Source: Oscillospiraceae bacterium (GTDB lineage Bacteria; Bacillota; Clostridia; Oscillospirales; Ruminococcaceae). Taken from it: DNA of 15,871 nt. The notes below the pieces were generated by a model that was not told the origin of the DNA, ran no database searches, and saw only the letters and a list, made by a program, of their open reading frames with translations. The translations under genes were made by a program, and so were the position numbers. Within the stretch, counting starts at the first letter, position 1; each line of letters starts with the position of its first letter. The DNA lies in contig SVNB01000034.1 of NCBI GenBank assembly GCA_015067125.1, positions 1 through 15,871 of the forward strand, read 5' to 3'. Positions 14,270-15,871 of this stretch are shown piece by piece.

Positions 14270-15604
14270 ATGCCGAAGCTTGATTTTCGGTATCTTAAAG
14301 ACTTTATCTCCGAAGAAGAATTTGCCGCAAAAGTACATAAAGCAGAAGAAGCCCACCGCACCCTGATGACAAAATCCGGAGCGGGCAGCGATTTTACCGG
14401 CTTTGTGGAACTTCCGGAAGAATATGACAAAGAAGAATTTGCCCGTATTCTTTCCGCGGCAGAAAAGATAAGAAAACAAAGCGAAGTGCTTATAGTAATA
14501 GGCATCGGCGGTTCTTATCTTGGCGCAAGGGCTGTTATAGAACTTTGCACCTCTTCTCTTCGCAACAGAATCTGCAAAAACGGACCGGAGGTCTATTTTG
14601 CAGGCTGCAATTTAAGCCCGGATTATATGGCAGAAATTGCGGAAATCTGTAAAGATAAAGATTTTTCGATAAACGTGATCTCTAAATCCGGCACCACAAC
14701 GGAGCCGGCAATCGCTTTCCGCTTCTTCCGCGAACTTCTTGAAAAGAAGTACGGAAAAGAAGAAGCAAAAGAAAGAATCTACTGCACAACCGATAGAGCC
14801 AAAGGTACTTTAAAGGCTGTTGCGGATAAAGAAGGTTGGGAAACCTTTGTCGTTCCGGATGATATCGGCGGAAGATTTTCTGTTTTAACTCCGGTAGGAC
14901 TTCTTCCAATAGCTGCCGCAGGCGTTGATATAAACGAACTGATGGCGGGCGCGGCAGAAGCCAAAAAGGTTTACGAAAACCCGAACTATTCCGAAAACGA
15001 GGCTATGCAGTATGCCGCAGCAAGAAATATCCTTCTTGAAAAAGGCAAGGCATTGGAACTTTTGGTAAGCTACGAACCTTCTTTCTGCCAGATGGCGGAA
15101 TGGTGGAAGCAGCTTTTTGGCGAAAGCGAAGGAAAAGACGGCAAGGGAATTTTCCCCTGCTCGGCCATTTTCTCCATGGACCTTCATTCTCTCGGACAGT
15201 TTGTTCAGGACGGCACCAGAAACCTTTTCGAAACCGTAGTCCGTTTTGAAAAGGCGCAGAAAAAGCTTGCAGTTGCAGTTGACGAAGAAAACGCCGACGG
15301 ACTTAATTTTCTTGCCGGAATGGACATGCAGGATATTAACGAAAAAGCAAGGCTTGGCACTTTGGTGGCACATACCGAAGGCGGCGCGCCGAACATCGTT
15401 ATCACCTGCGAAGAAAGATCTCCTAAAGAGGTCGGAAAGCTTATCTACTTCTTCGAAATCGCATGTGCGGTTTCCGGCTATATGCTTGGGGTAAACCCTT
15501 TTAACCAGCCGGGAGTGGAAAGTTATAAAAAGAATATGTTCGCCCTTCTCGGAAAACCGGGATACGAGGACATGAAAGCGGCTATCGAAGCCAAACTTGA
15601 CTGA
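14270..15604 (+). CDS. pgi: Glucose-6-phosphate isomerase
   Basis: This cytosolic glycolytic enzyme interconverts glucose 6-phosphate and fructose 6-phosphate. The 444-residue length matches the compact PGI of Bacillus and Clostridia. Visible motifs are GIGGSYLGARA (78-88), the phosphate-binding SKSGTTTEPA (138-147), the family signature DDIGGRFSVLTPVG (197-210), FGESEGKDGKG with the catalytic Glu, LHSLGQFVQDG (305-315), and near the C-terminus GVESYKKNMFALLGKPGYE with the catalytic Lys. The ATG at 14270 is four bases after CAGGAGGTG. Its own promoter-like sequence and the 104-base gap to dacF suggest separate transcription. Confidence 0.97.
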   Translation: MPKLDFRYLKDFISEEEFAAKVHKAEEAHRTLMTKSGAGSDFTGFVELPEEYDKEEFARILSAAEKIRKQSEVLIVIGIGGSYLGARAVIELCTSSLRNRICKNGPEVYFAGCNLSPDYMAEIAEICKDKDFSINVISKSGTTTEPAIAFRFFRELLEKKYGKEEAKERIYCTTDRAKGTLKAVADKEGWETFVVPDDIGGRFSVLTPVGLLPIAAAGVDINELMAGAAEAKKVYENPNYSENEAMQYAAARNILLEKGKALELLVSYEPSFCQMAEWWKQLFGESEGKDGKGIFPCSAIFSMDLHSLGQFVQDGTRNLFETVVRFEKAQKKLAVAVDEENADGLNFLAGMDMQDINEKARLGTLVAHTEGGAPNIVITCEERSPKEVGKLIYFFEIACAVSGYMLGVNPFNQPGVESYKKNMFALLGKPGYEDMKAAIEAKLD

Positions 15605-15628
15605 TTTCGGTCAAACTGCGTTCGCGCA
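15597..15628 (+). repeat. Two short inverted repeats between pgi and the last gene
   Basis: TTGAC (15597-15601) and GTCAA (15610-15614) are inverted about 8 bases, spanning the pgi stop. TGCG-TTCG-CGCA (15617-15628) is a four-base-pair hairpin with a TTCG loop. No T run follows, so neither is a normal terminator; they may be a weak operator, an mRNA end structure or chance. Confidence 0.3.
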
Positions 15629-15663
15629 ATGATAATACATTAGAACAGAGGGAGACAATCACC

Positions 15664-15871
15664 ATGATCAAACTTATTCTTGGCCTTAAAGGCTCCGGCA
15701 AAACCAAATACCTCATCGAAAACATCGACGAAGCAGTAAAAACCAGCAACGGCTGCGTAGTAGCAATCGAACGCGGAGCAACTCTTCGTTTTGACGTAAA
15801 CCACGACGTACGTCTTATCGATATTGATGAATATGATATTTCCGATTTCAATTCCTTCTATGGATTCCTTT
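15664..15871 (+). CDS. P-loop ATP-binding protein of unknown function, 3' end outside the window
   Basis: The frame begins at ATG 15664, nine bases after GAGGGAG, and stays open for 69 codons to the window edge. The product starts MIKLILGLKGSGKTK, a Walker A nucleotide-binding loop at the very N-terminus, followed by LIENIDEAVK and a strand-like NGCVVAIERG. A second acidic region DVRLIDIDEYDISDF could precede the next strand. It resembles small clostridial proteins of unknown role that databases sometimes label as ATPases, but I cannot name the family. The gene follows pgi by 59 bases. Codons lean more to C-ending Ile and Asn (ATC, AAC) and to GTA than in neighbouring genes, which may reflect high expression. 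No clear promoter is visible. Confidence 0.75.
   Translation, partial: MIKLILGLKGSGKTKYLIENIDEAVKTSNGCVVAIERGATLRFDVNHDVRLIDIDEYDISDFNSFYGFL

Noticed and set aside
1..15871. CRISPR arrays, mobile elements, tRNA or rRNA genes
   Set aside because: No spaced direct repeats, transposase or integrase motifs, terminal inverted repeats or RNA gene signatures were seen; genes are packed and syntenic with a core chromosomal cluster.

Overview
The window is a chromosomal, gene-dense segment of an endospore-forming member of the Bacillota, most likely class Clostridia (Oscillospiraceae-like). Protein similarity by eye, AGGAGG-type ribosome sites, frequent ATG/GTG/TTG starts directly behind them and moderate GC point that way. 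Leu is mostly CTT, and TTA, CTA and TCA are rarely used. I see no transposase, integrase, phage gene, CRISPR array, rRNA or tRNA.

Bases 1-6804 form a tight plus-strand run: priA (5' end outside the window), def, fmt, a YugP-like membrane zinc peptidase, rsmB and rlmN. It combines replication restart, N-terminal formylation/deformylation of proteins and rRNA methylation. Gaps are 0-28 bases, with stop/start overlaps at def-fmt and rsmB-rlmN. A near-consensus vegetative promoter (6808-6836) then starts a second unit: an unrecognised 61-residue protein, the PP2C phosphatase stp/prpC, the PASTA kinase prkC, the ribosome-assembly GTPase rsgA, a MATE exporter and pyrophosphatase ppa. This unit ends at a strong terminator (12598-12627). 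The series priA-def-fmt-rsmB-rlmN-prpC-prkC-rsgA matches the well-known Bacillus subtilis cluster, which continues there with rpe, thiN and spoVM.

The most interesting part is the apparently empty stretch 12628-13028. On the minus strand it encodes a two-gene miniature operon: a 50-residue hydrophobic protein (12731-12883) followed 14 bases later by a 27-residue protein (12633-12716) that I recognise as SpoVM, the amphipathic-helix peptide that anchors the spore-coat basement layer to the forespore membrane. Both have good ribosome sites. Upstream lies a sequence resembling a mother-cell sporulation promoter (sigma K/E type). So spoVM has stayed in its ancestral neighbourhood, but inverted, and it has an uncharacterised membrane partner.

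Divergently, a secreted D-Ala-D-Ala carboxypeptidase (dacF-like, 13029-14165) is followed by pgi, glucose-6-phosphate isomerase (14270-15604), which has a candidate promoter of its own. The window ends inside a P-loop protein of unknown function (from 15664).
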